Origin: Roseibacillus sp.
GTDB lineage: Bacteria > Verrucomicrobiota > Verrucomicrobiia > Verrucomicrobiales > Akkermansiaceae
Direction: 5' to 3'
Length of the DNA stretch: 64,000 nucleotides
Assembly (NCBI GenBank): GCA_029242545.1
Contig: JAQWTV010000066.1
Span: forward strand, 1-64,000
Below are positions 1 through 10,080 of this stretch, one piece after another. A program made the position numbers and the translations under genes. Below the pieces are notes generated by a model. The model saw nothing but the letters and a program-made list of their open reading frames with translations. It had not been told where the DNA came from and did not search any database. How positions within the stretch are numbered: the stretch's first letter is position 1; each line of letters begins with the position of its first letter.

Positions 1-1043
1 ATGCCGCCATTATCATCATTGGGATCCTTTGTGTGATCTATACTGTGATGGGAGGGATTGAGGCTGTGGTGTGGACTGACGCGATTCAGGCGGTGGTCCT
101 GCTGGGTGGTGCGATCCTCTGCTTTATTCTTGTTGTTGTCCGCCTCGATGGGGGATTCGATGAGTTGTTCTCGATCGCTCATGCTGATTCCAAGCTCTTA
201 CAGAATCTGACCTTCGACTGGAATATCAAGGATGGTACAACAGCAGGTATCATCATATTTCTCGCCTTTGGTTTTAATTCTCTGAACCAGTATACATCCG
301 GGCAGGACGTCGTGCAGCGCTATGTGACAACCAAGGATATTGGTGGGGCTCGCAAGTCGCTCTGGACTACGATGTGGATGTCGGTCTGCTTTTCTATTGT
401 CTTTTTTCTGCTCGGGACTGCGCTGTACGCCTTCTACAAGACACAGCCGGAACTGCTGAATCCGGCAATGGCAAAGTCAGATGGGATTCTTCCATTCTTC
501 ATTATGCAGCAGCTCCCGGTAGGAGTGGCCGGACTCATTATCGCAGCAGTCTTCGCTGCTTCCCAGTCCTCGATCTCCAGTTCGCTGAACAGTATTGCCA
601 CAGCGTGGACCAAGGATGTAGATAGTCGCCTGCTTCGGCCGAAGGCTACGGATAAGGATTACCTTAATGCCGCGAAGTGGGTTGTTGTCGTCGTTGGAAT
701 CCTGGGCATTGGTGGGGCGGCGCTCGTGGCACTCGCGAATATCGAAAATGCCTTTAAGGCGTTCATGTCAATTATCGGTTTGGCCAGCGGGTCCCTGGGC
801 GGGTTGTTTGCGCTGGGAATCTTCACCAAGCGCGGGAATGGAAAGGGAGCGATGGTGGGGGCAGTGGTTGGAATAGCCACCGTAGCCATCATCAAGTTTG
901 GAGGATTCCCTGTCACCGGAATCCTGAATGGCTTTATCGGGTTCACCTCCTGTCTGGTGGTGGGCTATCTCGTCAGTCTTGCCACGGGAGGAGGCACCGA
1001 GCAGGGCGAGGAGTTGTCCGTCCATGGAAAGCCCCAAACTTAG
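1..1043 (+). CDS. Sodium:solute symporter (SSS family), 5'-truncated by window edge
   Basis: Frame is open to base 3 (AAIIIIGILCVIYTVMGGIEAVVWTDAIQ...); multi-TM; SSS-like GQDVVQRY and SSISSSLNSIAT motifs. Confidence 0.85.
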   Translation, partial: AAIIIIGILCVIYTVMGGIEAVVWTDAIQAVVLLGGAILCFILVVVRLDGGFDELFSIAHADSKLLQNLTFDWNIKDGTTAGIIIFLAFGFNSLNQYTSGQDVVQRYVTTKDIGGARKSLWTTMWMSVCFSIVFFLLGTALYAFYKTQPELLNPAMAKSDGILPFFIMQQLPVGVAGLIIAAVFAASQSSISSSLNSIATAWTKDVDSRLLRPKATDKDYLNAAKWVVVVVGILGIGGAALVALANIENAFKAFMSIIGLASGSLGGLFALGIFTKRGNGKGAMVGAVVGIATVAIIKFGGFPVTGILNGFIGFTSCLVVGYLVSLATGGGTEQGEELSVHGKPQT

Positions 1044-1082
1044 ATTGCGGAGAGCTTTACCGACGACCCATGATTTGAGGGA

Positions 1083-2264
1083 TTGATGAAGGGCTATCAA
1101 AAGGAGGAGCTTGGTGAGCTCGCTTCGTTTTACCGGGCGGGCCTGCTGAATAACACCTTGCCGTTCTGGTTGCCGCGGGTTCTCGATGAGGAGCACGGAG
1201 GCTATCTGACTATGCGGGAACGCGACGGTGCCCTGCTCGATGACGATAAGCCGGTCTGGTTTCAAGGGCGTTTTTCCTGGCTACTGTCTACACTACATCG
1301 GACGGTGGAGCCGCGACAGGAATGGATTGAGGCAGCACGGAGCGGGGTCGATTTCCTGCGGGATCATTGTTTTGACGAGGATGACCGAATGTTTTTTCTG
1401 GTTAACCGGGAGGGAAAGCCGCTCCGTAAAAGGCGTTACTTTTTTTCCGAGGCCTTTGCGGTGATGGCTCTCGCCTCCTATGGAGCGGCCGCGGGTTGCG
1501 AAGAGTCGGCAGAGCAGGCGCGGCAGTTGTTTCGCCTGTGCCTGGAGTATATTGAGGGTCGTCTGCCAACCGGGGAGGCAAAGTGGATGGAGGAGCGTCC
1601 GAGCCGGTCAATTGGGGTCCCGATGATTTTCCTGCATGTCGCCCAGCAACTTATTGAGACCGTGGGCGACGAGCTTGCGGAGGAAGTGATCGATGAGTTC
1701 ATCGGGGAGATCCGCCTGTTCGTGGACGACGATAGAAAATGTGTTTTCGAGCAGATTGGATCGGATGGTTCATTGAATAACCACGTAGACGGGCGAGTAC
1801 TTAATCCCGGGCATGCCATCGAGGCGGCATGGTTCATTCTGCACGAGGCGAAGCGGCGGGAAGGCGACGAAGAGCTCACAGCGCTCGGGTGCCGGATGCT
1901 TGATTACATGTGGAAGCGGGGATGGGACGAGGAACGCGGAGGGCTTTTCCACTTTGTTGATGTCGATGGGAAACCAGTCCAGGAATACTGGCATGATATG
2001 AAGTTCTGGTGGCCGCACTGTGAGGCGATTACAGCGACCCTGCTGGCCTACCGAATGACCGGGGAGGATCGCTACGCGGAATGGCACCGTCTCATACATG
2101 ACTACTCCTACCGGACCTTTGCCGATGGGGAGCATGGGGAGTGGTTCGGTTACGCCCATCGTGATGGGAGTATTTCAAACACCGCAAAGGGGAATCATTT
2201 CAAGGGGCCGTTTCATCTCCCACGGATGCAGTGGTATTGTTCGAGACTCCTAGATGAGTGGTAG
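1083..2264 (+). CDS. AGE family epimerase/isomerase (N-acylglucosamine 2-epimerase-like)
   Basis: 393 aa; GRFSWLLSTL, NPGHAIEAAWFIL, EYWHDMKFWWPHCEAI motifs typical of the AGE (alpha/alpha)6 barrel. Confidence 0.85.
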   Translation: MMKGYQKEELGELASFYRAGLLNNTLPFWLPRVLDEEHGGYLTMRERDGALLDDDKPVWFQGRFSWLLSTLHRTVEPRQEWIEAARSGVDFLRDHCFDEDDRMFFLVNREGKPLRKRRYFFSEAFAVMALASYGAAAGCEESAEQARQLFRLCLEYIEGRLPTGEAKWMEERPSRSIGVPMIFLHVAQQLIETVGDELAEEVIDEFIGEIRLFVDDDRKCVFEQIGSDGSLNNHVDGRVLNPGHAIEAAWFILHEAKRREGDEELTALGCRMLDYMWKRGWDEERGGLFHFVDVDGKPVQEYWHDMKFWWPHCEAITATLLAYRMTGEDRYAEWHRLIHDYSYRTFADGEHGEWFGYAHRDGSISNTAKGNHFKGPFHLPRMQWYCSRLLDEW

Positions 2265-3728
2265 ATGAGGAGAGAGTCCTATTTGGGATGGAAAGAGAGC
2301 TGTAACCATGCAGGCTGGTTCGTGATGTCCCGCTCTGCTCTTACTGTAATCATTTGCCTGCTGACCCAGTGGGCCGAGAGCTTGGAGGCGCGCTCTAATG
2401 TGGTCCTTTTTCTGGTGGATGATCTTGGGTGGATGGATCTGGGATGTCAGGGCAGTCACTACTACAAGACACCTCATATTGACCGCTTGGCAGCCAGCGG
2501 AATTCGTTTCACCAACGCCTATGCGGCTTGTGCGGTGTGCACGCCCACGCGTGCGAGTATCCTGACCGGAAAGTATCCGGCGCGGAACCTGATGACTCAG
2601 TGGTTGCCCGCGGGTCGCTGGAGCGCCAGTGGACACCGCATGAAGGAAGGGCGCTTTTTGCGGAGCCTCCCGTTGGAAGAGGTGACGCTTGCGGAGTCTC
2701 TCAGGGATGCTGGTTACCGGACTTTGCATGTGGGTAAATGGCACCTTGGAGGACCTCCTTTCTCGCTGCCTGCTCACCACGGATTCGACGTCAATGTGGG
2801 GGGCAGTGAGCATGGTGCCCCCGGACACTATTTCTACCCCTACAAGGGGAGCTGGAAAATTCCGACCACCGGGCAAAGGGTGCAGAAAGTGACTCTGCCG
2901 GATGGAGAGGAGGGGGAATACTTGACAGACCGCCTTACCTCAGAGGCCCTGAGCTTGATCGAGAAGAGCAGGGACAAGCCGTTCTTTCTCTATTTTCCCT
3001 ACTACGCAGTACATACTCCCCTGCAGGCAAAACGAGATATGATCGCCCGTTTCAACACGGTGCCCAATGCGGAGCGTCAGGGAAGTCCAGTCTATGCAGC
3101 CATGGTAGCGAGCGTAGATGAAAGTGTGGGGCGAGTGTTAAAAAAACTGGAAGAGCTGAATCTGGATAAGGAAACTCTGGTGATCTTCACTTCGGACAAT
3201 GGAGGGTTTGCCGGCGCAACAAAGCATGACCCGCTAAGGGCCAATAAGGGGTCGCATTATGAGGGAGGTATCCGGATCCCCTTGATTGTGGCGGGGGCTG
3301 GGGTGAAGGGGAGAGGGCGAACCTCTTCTGTGCCCACCATTACGAATGATATCTATCCGACTGTTCTGGAAATGGCGGGGTTGTCTTCCCGCCCTTACCA
3401 GCACGTCGACGGAGTGAGTCTTGCTCCGGTTATCAAGGGTCATGGGGATGTCAGGCGGGACGCGCTTTTTTGGCACTATCCACATTACAACAGGCACCCC
3501 CAGAGTGCGCCGGTATCCATAGTGAGAAAGGGTAAGTGGAAATTAATCGAGTTTCTCGAGCGGGATGAGTTTGAATTGTATGACCTTGAAGGTGATCCGG
3601 GGGAAAAGGTAAACAAGGCAGAAGAGCAGAAGAGTCTCGTCAGCGAATTGAATGTAAGATTACAAGAGTGGAAGAAGGAGGTAGGGGCACAGGCAATGGA
3701 GACTAATCCGCAATACACCGGCCAATGA
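2265..3728 (+). CDS. Sulfatase (arylsulfatase A-like), secreted; probable start at internal Met 2325
   Basis: Sulfatase signature CTPTRASILTGKYPAR (C-x-P-x-R) and HVGKWHLG; signal peptide follows internal Met. Confidence 0.9.
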   Translation: MRRESYLGWKESCNHAGWFVMSRSALTVIICLLTQWAESLEARSNVVLFLVDDLGWMDLGCQGSHYYKTPHIDRLAASGIRFTNAYAACAVCTPTRASILTGKYPARNLMTQWLPAGRWSASGHRMKEGRFLRSLPLEEVTLAESLRDAGYRTLHVGKWHLGGPPFSLPAHHGFDVNVGGSEHGAPGHYFYPYKGSWKIPTTGQRVQKVTLPDGEEGEYLTDRLTSEALSLIEKSRDKPFFLYFPYYAVHTPLQAKRDMIARFNTVPNAERQGSPVYAAMVASVDESVGRVLKKLEELNLDKETLVIFTSDNGGFAGATKHDPLRANKGSHYEGGIRIPLIVAGAGVKGRGRTSSVPTITNDIYPTVLEMAGLSSRPYQHVDGVSLAPVIKGHGDVRRDALFWHYPHYNRHPQSAPVSIVRKGKWKLIEFLERDEFELYDLEGDPGEKVNKAEEQKSLVSELNVRLQEWKKEVGAQAMETNPQYTGQ

Positions 3729-5170
3729 GAGAGGGTCAGCATGTAAGTGGCGGCGAGTCCTTCTGGAAAAGGGTAAGACGCGGAGTCCATTTCTTGGTGG
3801 CGCTTTGCATGGCGCTGATCCTGGTCATGACTGGGGAGGCGAAGCCCAGACCGGACGTTCTCTTCATCGCGATCGATGACATGAATGATTGGATCTCGTT
3901 GCTAGATCCGGAGGCTCCGATCAAGACCCCTAATCTCGAGCGCTTGGCGGCCCGAGGTATGCTCTTCACGCGGGCTTACTGTATTTCCCCTGCTTGCAAT
4001 CCATCTCGGAGCGCCCTTTTGACCGGGTTGCGCCCTTCAACCTCCGGCGTCTACGCCAATAACAGCGATTGGCGCAAGGCCCTGCCGAAACGGCGAACCA
4101 TCATGCAGCAGTTCCGGGCCGCAGGGTATTCGGTTCGGGGAGCGGGTAAAATCTTCCATCATAAGGCTGAAGGTTTCCACGATGAGGATTCCTTTGACGA
4201 TTTTCAGATGATGGCACCCCAGAATATGCCGCCTAAGAAACTCAACCAAGGTCCGGAATATGGCTCCCGGAATACGGACTGGGGAGTGTGGCCTCCCGAT
4301 GAGAGAAAGACGATCGACTTCCGCACTGCGGACTACTGTATCAAGGCGTTACAGTCTCCAGTGAAGGATAAGCCTCTCTTTCTCGCTTGTGGCATCTTTA
4401 AGCCGCACTCGCCGTTCTTTGCGCCAAGGCGGTATTTTGTGGATGCCAGAAAGATTGGCCTTCCACCGCGCCGTGCCGACGACTGGAACGATCTTCCTCG
4501 CGGAGCGCAGATGCTCATGGGAAGGACGAAGTGGTTCTGGACAGGCATGACAAAACTCGATCGTCGACTGCCGGGGTCTTTCGAGCGCTTTGTTCAAGCC
4601 TATGCCGCCTGCTGCTCCTTCGCGGACGCCCAATTGGGACGGGTGCTTGATGCCCTCGATGCCAGTCCGCGACGTGACCGCACTATCGTGGTGTTATGGT
4701 CTGATCACGGGTTTCATCTTGGAGAGAAGGATCATATTGAGAAGTTTGCTCTCTGGGAAAAGAGTAATCATGTTCCTTTCATCGTGGTTGCTCCGGGAGT
4801 AACCGGCGAAGGGGTGCGCTGCGTGCGCCCTGTGGATCTGTCGGTAATCTATCCGACTCTCCTGGAGCTGTGCGGGCTTCCTGAGGAGAAGTGTGATGGA
4901 AGAAGTGCGGTGCCCTTGCTTCGCGATGCGGACAGTGAATGGAAGCATCCTGCGGTAATGACCTACGGACGAGGGAATCATGCAGTGCGTAGTGAGCGTT
5001 GGCGGTATATCCGTTATGCGGACGGATCTGAGGAATTGTATGATCATGAGGTGGACCCTCATGAGTGGTTAAATCTGGCGAGCCGGGCTGAATACAAACA
5101 GGTGAAGATGTCACACCGCTCCTGGTTGCCCTCGAAGGAGGCCGGGGAAGTTGCTGGGTTGAGGAGGTAG
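3725..5170 (+). CDS. Sulfatase (iduronate-2-sulfatase-like), secreted
   Basis: CNPSRSALLTGLRPSTSGVY signature, GAGKIFHH, SDHGFHLGEKDH; 4-nt ATGA overlap with preceding sulfatase. Confidence 0.88.
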   Translation: MREGQHVSGGESFWKRVRRGVHFLVALCMALILVMTGEAKPRPDVLFIAIDDMNDWISLLDPEAPIKTPNLERLAARGMLFTRAYCISPACNPSRSALLTGLRPSTSGVYANNSDWRKALPKRRTIMQQFRAAGYSVRGAGKIFHHKAEGFHDEDSFDDFQMMAPQNMPPKKLNQGPEYGSRNTDWGVWPPDERKTIDFRTADYCIKALQSPVKDKPLFLACGIFKPHSPFFAPRRYFVDARKIGLPPRRADDWNDLPRGAQMLMGRTKWFWTGMTKLDRRLPGSFERFVQAYAACCSFADAQLGRVLDALDASPRRDRTIVVLWSDHGFHLGEKDHIEKFALWEKSNHVPFIVVAPGVTGEGVRCVRPVDLSVIYPTLLELCGLPEEKCDGRSAVPLLRDADSEWKHPAVMTYGRGNHAVRSERWRYIRYADGSEELYDHEVDPHEWLNLASRAEYKQVKMSHRSWLPSKEAGEVAGLRR

Positions 5171-5204
5171 CTGGCCGCGATGCCGGTTAGGCCTGCTCAC
5201 TTCG

Positions 5205-5231
5205 CCCGGCTTGTTCACTAAACGAACCGGG
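5205..5231 (+). terminator. Hairpin between the sulfatase genes and the T2SS-like operon
   Basis: CCCGGCTTGTT-CACTA-AACGAACCGGG, 11-bp stem with one mismatch and one wobble; no U-tract, so factor-independent termination is uncertain. Confidence 0.4.
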
Positions 5232-5336
5232 TAGTAACGGGGAGGTTAGAGGGCAAAAAACAGCGAAATTTGCGGAAATGGAGTAAGTTCACCGCATAGA
5301 GACCCAAGGAAGCTAGTCTCTCATCCTTCTAGACAC

Positions 5337-5876
5337 ATGAGAAAACTAGTGATTCCACGGAATTTTTCAGTCGAAAGGGACTATGATCCCTGTAAGTTAC
5401 CCCCCGAAAGCCACATCCATTTAATGAAAGTGAAGTGTAAGCATCAGCATAGGAGTCACGCCACAGGTTCGCAGGGATTTACCCTTCTTGAGATGGTCAT
5501 TGTCTTGGGGATCATTGGCTTGATCCTTGGGGCAGCGATTGGACTCAGTGGGGGCTTCACCGGATTTGGACGTGAAGTGCAGACCAAGAGTAAGCTGCAG
5601 CGGATTAATAGTGCGCTCACAATGTACAGACACAGGGCTGGCCATTATCCTTCGGAGTCCCAGGGTGTGAACGCGCTAGTTGAGAAGCCGACCAGCGCTC
5701 CAGAACCAAGAAGCTGGGAGGCCACCTTCAAGAGTTTGCCCAAGGACGGCTGGGATCAGGAATTCGTCTACAAGTATCCAGGGAGCAAGGACCGGAGCTA
5801 CCCAGAAGTGATTTCGAAAGGGAAAGACGGCGAAGCAGGCACGGATGATGACCTCAGTAGTCAGGATCAGGAGTAG
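5337..5876 (+). CDS. Type II secretion major pseudopilin, GspG-like (start may be 5424)
   Basis: Prepilin leader G|FTLLEMVIVLGIIGLILGAAIGL and GspG-like C-terminus (YPSESQGVNALVEKP, DGWDQEFVYKYPG). Confidence 0.88.
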   Translation: MRKLVIPRNFSVERDYDPCKLPPESHIHLMKVKCKHQHRSHATGSQGFTLLEMVIVLGIIGLILGAAIGLSGGFTGFGREVQTKSKLQRINSALTMYRHRAGHYPSESQGVNALVEKPTSAPEPRSWEATFKSLPKDGWDQEFVYKYPGSKDRSYPEVISKGKDGEAGTDDDLSSQDQE

Positions 5877-6441
5877 ATTGACCTCGCGTGCTGGGCGACA
5901 GAGGGGAATGACCCTCTTGGAAACCATCCTTGCGATGGTGATCGTCCTGATTGTGATTGGGGTGGGTCTGGCCTACCAGTTTGCCTCCAACGACAAGGAG
6001 TTGCTCAGGAAGGCAAGCATCAGGATTGAGGCCATGTCTTCGCGCGGTCATGCGATGTCGGTGCTTCACCAGAAGCCATTTTGGATTCGGATCGAGCGCG
6101 ATAAAGTCGTGCTGGCTGGGGCTGATGTGCGCAGGCAGGAGCCGGAGGACCAGATTGGCGCCTCAGGGTTGACCGAGGATGAGGAGTTTAGTGAGTCCAA
6201 TGAGGAAGTCTACGATACTCTAGAGGCTGGCGAAGCAGTAATCGCGCTGCGCCGGTGGGGAACGCAGGATGATGCATGGATTGAGCCCGAGGAGGGGGAA
6301 TCGATCGTCTGGCAGTTCCAGAGCACTGGATTGTGCGAGCCGGTTTCGATCCGGGTAGCGCGAGAGGACAGCTATATTATCATGCACATGAATCCGCTGA
6401 CTGCTCGGGTTGATGAAGAGGAGGCGGTCATCGTTCAATGA
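5845..6441 (+). CDS. Pseudopilin, GspH-like
   Basis: G|MTLLETILAMVIVLIVIGVGLAYQ prepilin N-terminus; operon position H after G. Confidence 0.7.
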   Translation: MMTSVVRIRSRLTSRAGRQRGMTLLETILAMVIVLIVIGVGLAYQFASNDKELLRKASIRIEAMSSRGHAMSVLHQKPFWIRIERDKVVLAGADVRRQEPEDQIGASGLTEDEEFSESNEEVYDTLEAGEAVIALRRWGTQDDAWIEPEEGESIVWQFQSTGLCEPVSIRVAREDSYIIMHMNPLTARVDEEEAVIVQ

Positions 6442-6875
6442 AGAAAGGCGATTTCAGAGCGCGGAGGCGTAAGGGGTTCATCCTGATGGAGGTCATGATT
6501 GCCCTCACGGTTTTTTCCATGGTGGGAGTTTCTTACATGGTAGCGCTCAACGATATTGCCGAGATCCTGCGCGAGATGCGGCGTGATGCCAAAATGGGGC
6601 GTATCCTGCAGAGCGAGCTGATGAAGTATGCCACCCTGCCGGAGATCGAGGAGATGGAAGAGAGCTACCCCCTAGAGGAGAAGACCGATTTGGAGATTCA
6701 GGTGATTATTCAGCCGCTGGAGGACGTGGTGGAAGAACAGCGGATTACGACGGAGAAGGGACGGGTCATGCAGCAGATGTTTCATGTGCAGGTAATTGGT
6801 ACCTGGTATGAAGATCTGATCTACCATGAGAGAACTGCCGAAACGTGGCGTTATGCGAGACTCTACCAGCAATAA
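6438..6875 (+). CDS. Pseudopilin, GspI-like
   Basis: G|FILMEVMIALTVFSMVGVSYM; ATGA overlap with upstream gene. Confidence 0.7.
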   Translation: MKKGDFRARRRKGFILMEVMIALTVFSMVGVSYMVALNDIAEILREMRRDAKMGRILQSELMKYATLPEIEEMEESYPLEEKTDLEIQVIIQPLEDVVEEQRITTEKGRVMQQMFHVQVIGTWYEDLIYHERTAETWRYARLYQQ

Positions 6876-7761
6876 TTACTCTCGAGGAATGAGGCGGCGA
6901 GGACGGCGGGGGATCCTACTTCTCGAAGCCGTACTTGCTCTCGCAATTGCTGGAATCCTTCTCGTTTCGATCATGTGGATCGTCGATGGCGCTCTGCAGA
7001 TGTCGAATGAGATGGCGGATGATGGTCGTGAGCACATGACCCAGGAGGCGCTTATCAACTTTCTTGATCGCAATTTCAGCCAGTTACCAGGGAACGCCGA
7101 GGTCGAGCTTGAGAGGCAGGACGCTGGCTCACATTTCCTGAGTGACCTCACGTTCCAGAATGTGCCGACCTCCTTCTCTTGGTCAGGCCAGGCCATATCG
7201 GCAGAGGCTGTTCAGCTATCGACTATCCCAACAAGAAGCGGGGACCTTGATGTCGTCCTGCGCTACTACGAGGAGGCTATTCTAGATGATAGCGACTCCA
7301 CGGCGAATGTGAATGCTGAACCCGTAGCTGAAATCACGCTGCTGAAGGATGTCTTCTTCTTTGAGTGGTGGGCGAGAGATGGACGGGCATTGGGGGACGA
7401 TGCACAGGGATACACGGAAACGTGGGATGTTCGTGGGCGATTGCCCATCCAGATGGAGCTGAGGGTGAAATTCGATGAGAATTCCGATGAAATCGTTCAT
7501 CATTTCTGGCTTCCGCCCAAGTTGAATCCAGAGAGCGTGGTCAGGTCGCAGCGCCGTGCGGCGCCACAGAGTGGGGGTGGAAACTCTGGCAGAAATCCCT
7601 CCGGTCGCGACGCTGGACGTGGGAGAGAAGGTGGGGACAGGCGTGATAGCCGAGGCAGCAGCAGAGGCAGTGATAGAGGAGCTCCGACACGTTCCACTCC
7701 TCCGAGTCGTGGAAGTGGGAGCCGTGCTGCTCCGCCGAACCCGGGAGGCTCAGGACGATGA
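6826..7761 (+). CDS. Pseudopilin, GspJ-like, with R/G/S-rich C-terminal tail
   Basis: G|ILLLEAVLALAIAGILLVSIMW prepilin N-terminus; low-complexity tail GRNPSGRDAGRGREGGDRRDSRGSSRGSDRG... Confidence 0.7.
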   Translation: MRELPKRGVMRDSTSNNYSRGMRRRGRRGILLLEAVLALAIAGILLVSIMWIVDGALQMSNEMADDGREHMTQEALINFLDRNFSQLPGNAEVELERQDAGSHFLSDLTFQNVPTSFSWSGQAISAEAVQLSTIPTRSGDLDVVLRYYEEAILDDSDSTANVNAEPVAEITLLKDVFFFEWWARDGRALGDDAQGYTETWDVRGRLPIQMELRVKFDENSDEIVHHFWLPPKLNPESVVRSQRRAAPQSGGGNSGRNPSGRDAGRGREGGDRRDSRGSSRGSDRGAPTRSTPPSRGSGSRAAPPNPGGSGR

Positions 7762-8768
7762 AAGTTGGATTTTTAGATGTGCAAGGGAAGACGCCGAAAA
7801 AGGTGGTCTCTGCTGCGGCGCATGGAGGGAGAAGAGGGAGTACTATGGTTGCTGTCTTCTGGCTGATTAGCGTGATGGCCCTCTATATCTTTACCGCTAT
7901 CCAGTTGCTTGATTACGAGGATCGGCTGGTATCAGGCCAAGTCGAAGGGACGAGGGCCAGTCAGATGGCTGAGATGGGCGTTTCAGTCGCCTGTAACCCG
8001 GTTGTTGAACGCTCTGATTACCTTTTGCTGGAGCAGCGGTTTCCTGGAGACGTTGGGTTTACTGCCACCATCGAGTCGGAAGGATCCCGCTTTAATATCA
8101 ATTCGCTGCTGATGAACCGGGGAGACGGAGCCGATCCGGATAAGGCCCTTCTCCGTGAGATGTTCGTAGAATGGGGCGCGGAAGATGATTTCGCTCAGGA
8201 GGTGGTGGACGCCCTTGTGGACTGGGTGGATGAGAATGAGCTCGAAGAGCTCAATGGGGCAGAATTTCCTTTCTACGAAGGCGAAGGCTTCCTGAACAGG
8301 CCCTATAACCGACCGTTTTACTCCCTTGATGAGATGCGATTGGTGCGAGGAATGGAGGACTTGGAGCGCATTTATCCCGGATGGAGGGATTGGTTCACGA
8401 TCTGGAGCAGCGGAGGCCTGGACGTCAACGAGGCGGACCCGGAAAAGCTGGCCCGAGCCGCGGAGGTGTCCATCGATGATGCGACATCGATTCGGGATCG
8501 GGTCCTCGGGCCGGACATGATTCGAGGGACAGAGGACGACCAGCCTTTTAGTAATAGCAGAGAGGTCCTCGATTTGCTAGGGGTTCCGGACATTCAGCGG
8601 ATGATCGTCGAGCCCCGTCTTACAGCCAACGACCCAACTACCCGGATCGAGTCGACGGGCTGGTCTGGATTGGGCGGATCGCAGATCAAACGCCGAATTA
8701 CTCTGATTGTGAGAAATAGGACGGGTCGTCCGTCAATCCTCGAGAGAAAAGTGGAACAGGTGCCATGA
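7758..8768 (+). CDS. GspK-like minor pseudopilin
   Basis: GSTMVAVFWLISVMALYIFTAIQ N-terminus, then helix-hairpin-helix-like SAM regions (DVNEADPEKLARAAEVS); position K; ATGA overlaps. Confidence 0.75.
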   Translation: MKVGFLDVQGKTPKKVVSAAAHGGRRGSTMVAVFWLISVMALYIFTAIQLLDYEDRLVSGQVEGTRASQMAEMGVSVACNPVVERSDYLLLEQRFPGDVGFTATIESEGSRFNINSLLMNRGDGADPDKALLREMFVEWGAEDDFAQEVVDALVDWVDENELEELNGAEFPFYEGEGFLNRPYNRPFYSLDEMRLVRGMEDLERIYPGWRDWFTIWSSGGLDVNEADPEKLARAAEVSIDDATSIRDRVLGPDMIRGTEDDQPFSNSREVLDLLGVPDIQRMIVEPRLTANDPTTRIESTGWSGLGGSQIKRRITLIVRNRTGRPSILERKVEQVP

Positions 8769-10078
8769 GCTCAAAGGCTAAAAAGAAAGGTGAGAAGGTT
8801 CTCCTCATGCCCGGTTCTGAGGGATGGGAGGTCTGGACTGCAGAAGTGGGCGGGACTGGATTCAGCCTTCACGAGCGCTCCGAAGAGATTCGGGTGCTCG
8901 ATGTAATTGGAGTTCCGGCAGGGAATCTGACGATGGCATTTCCAGTTCGCGATGTCTCCGCATTGCCATTTCGGGCTTCCACTACTGATGATGCATTGCT
9001 CAGCGATCTCGCGGAAACTCATCTTGAAAGAATGGGAGCACGCCCTGGTCTCGACGCAGGAGTCCTCAGCGATGTGTTTAAGGTCGCCACGCGGGGAGAA
9101 GAAACTCTTGCTGTTCCGGTCGTCCTTGCTCCTCCCTTCGAGGGAGACCTGCCCCGCCGGGCGCCACAGAATTTCGATATCTCATCCCGTTGTCTGCCCA
9201 TGCCGTCTACTGGGTTGGTGGTTTGGAAGGAGCTGGGACGGTGGGTCTTTGCGCTTTCTGTGGAGGGCCAGCCTCTTGAGTATGAAGCCTTGGCAATCAA
9301 TCAGCTGAGTGAAGATGCGGGCCGGGAAATTCGTCTCGCGATGATGCAGATGGAGTTACAGGGCCTGATAGGAACCCTACCCCGGAATTGTATCGTCTGG
9401 GTAGGAGAGGGAGAACCCTCGCCGACAGCTGATGAGCTTCAATCCCTCGGTGAAGGTGTGGGCCTGCAAGGTCCCGCAAGCGTGGAGTCCAAACCCGCTC
9501 CAGAGCTACCAAGTCGGTCCAGTCAGTTGCTTCCTGCCGATGTCCGTGCGGATCGGGTCGCGAAGCGTAAAAAGCAGCAGGTCCTGCTGGGTTCAGGAAT
9601 TGCGGCGCTGGTGTATATCATTTTGATTGGGTTCTCTTTCGTGAGCTTATCGAGAGAAAAGGCGGCGGCTCAGAAGGCGGAGAACAACTACGCTCCATAT
9701 GCTAACGTCTTTGAGAGAGGGGAGCGTCATCTCAGGAAGTGGCAGGAGCTGAGTCCGGTGCTTGAGCAGGAGTATAGCACTGTGGAATTGCTCTACCACT
9801 GTATCCGAGCACGGCGGGGAGAGGAGGGAGTGCGTCTGGATCGGGCTGACATTACTAATCAGGTAACCGTTGATGGTGATGGGCAACTCCAGCGGATTCT
9901 GGATATTCGCCTTCAGGGGAAAACCGATGAGCTGGGTCAGGCAAACGCGTTCGATGAGGCCTTGCAGGGAGCCAGAGGGTTGATTGAGTTTCAGTGGAAC
10001 ATGCCTTCTGCGCAACAGAAGGGTGATAAATGGGCCTTCCAGTGGGGGGCCGCGGTGTCAAATTCTGAAGGGCTGTAG
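8765..10078 (+). CDS. GspL-like inner-membrane assembly protein
   Basis: Cytoplasmic N-domain, single TM (VLLGSGIAALVYIILIGFSFVSL), coiled periplasmic C-domain; operon position. Confidence 0.55.
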   Translation: MSSKAKKKGEKVLLMPGSEGWEVWTAEVGGTGFSLHERSEEIRVLDVIGVPAGNLTMAFPVRDVSALPFRASTTDDALLSDLAETHLERMGARPGLDAGVLSDVFKVATRGEETLAVPVVLAPPFEGDLPRRAPQNFDISSRCLPMPSTGLVVWKELGRWVFALSVEGQPLEYEALAINQLSEDAGREIRLAMMQMELQGLIGTLPRNCIVWVGEGEPSPTADELQSLGEGVGLQGPASVESKPAPELPSRSSQLLPADVRADRVAKRKKQQVLLGSGIAALVYIILIGFSFVSLSREKAAAQKAENNYAPYANVFERGERHLRKWQELSPVLEQEYSTVELLYHCIRARRGEEGVRLDRADITNQVTVDGDGQLQRILDIRLQGKTDELGQANAFDEALQGARGLIEFQWNMPSAQQKGDKWAFQWGAAVSNSEGL

Positions 10079-10080
10079 TA

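Noticed and set aside
768-1265. 165-aa minus-strand ORF across the symporter/epimerase junction
   Set aside because: Antisense to two well-supported genes and no domain-like sequence.
7556-7870. 104-aa alternative-frame ORF over the GspJ-like tail
   Set aside because: Tail frame is continuous with the pseudopilin and overlaps the GspK-like start by ATGA; the alternative frame has no features.
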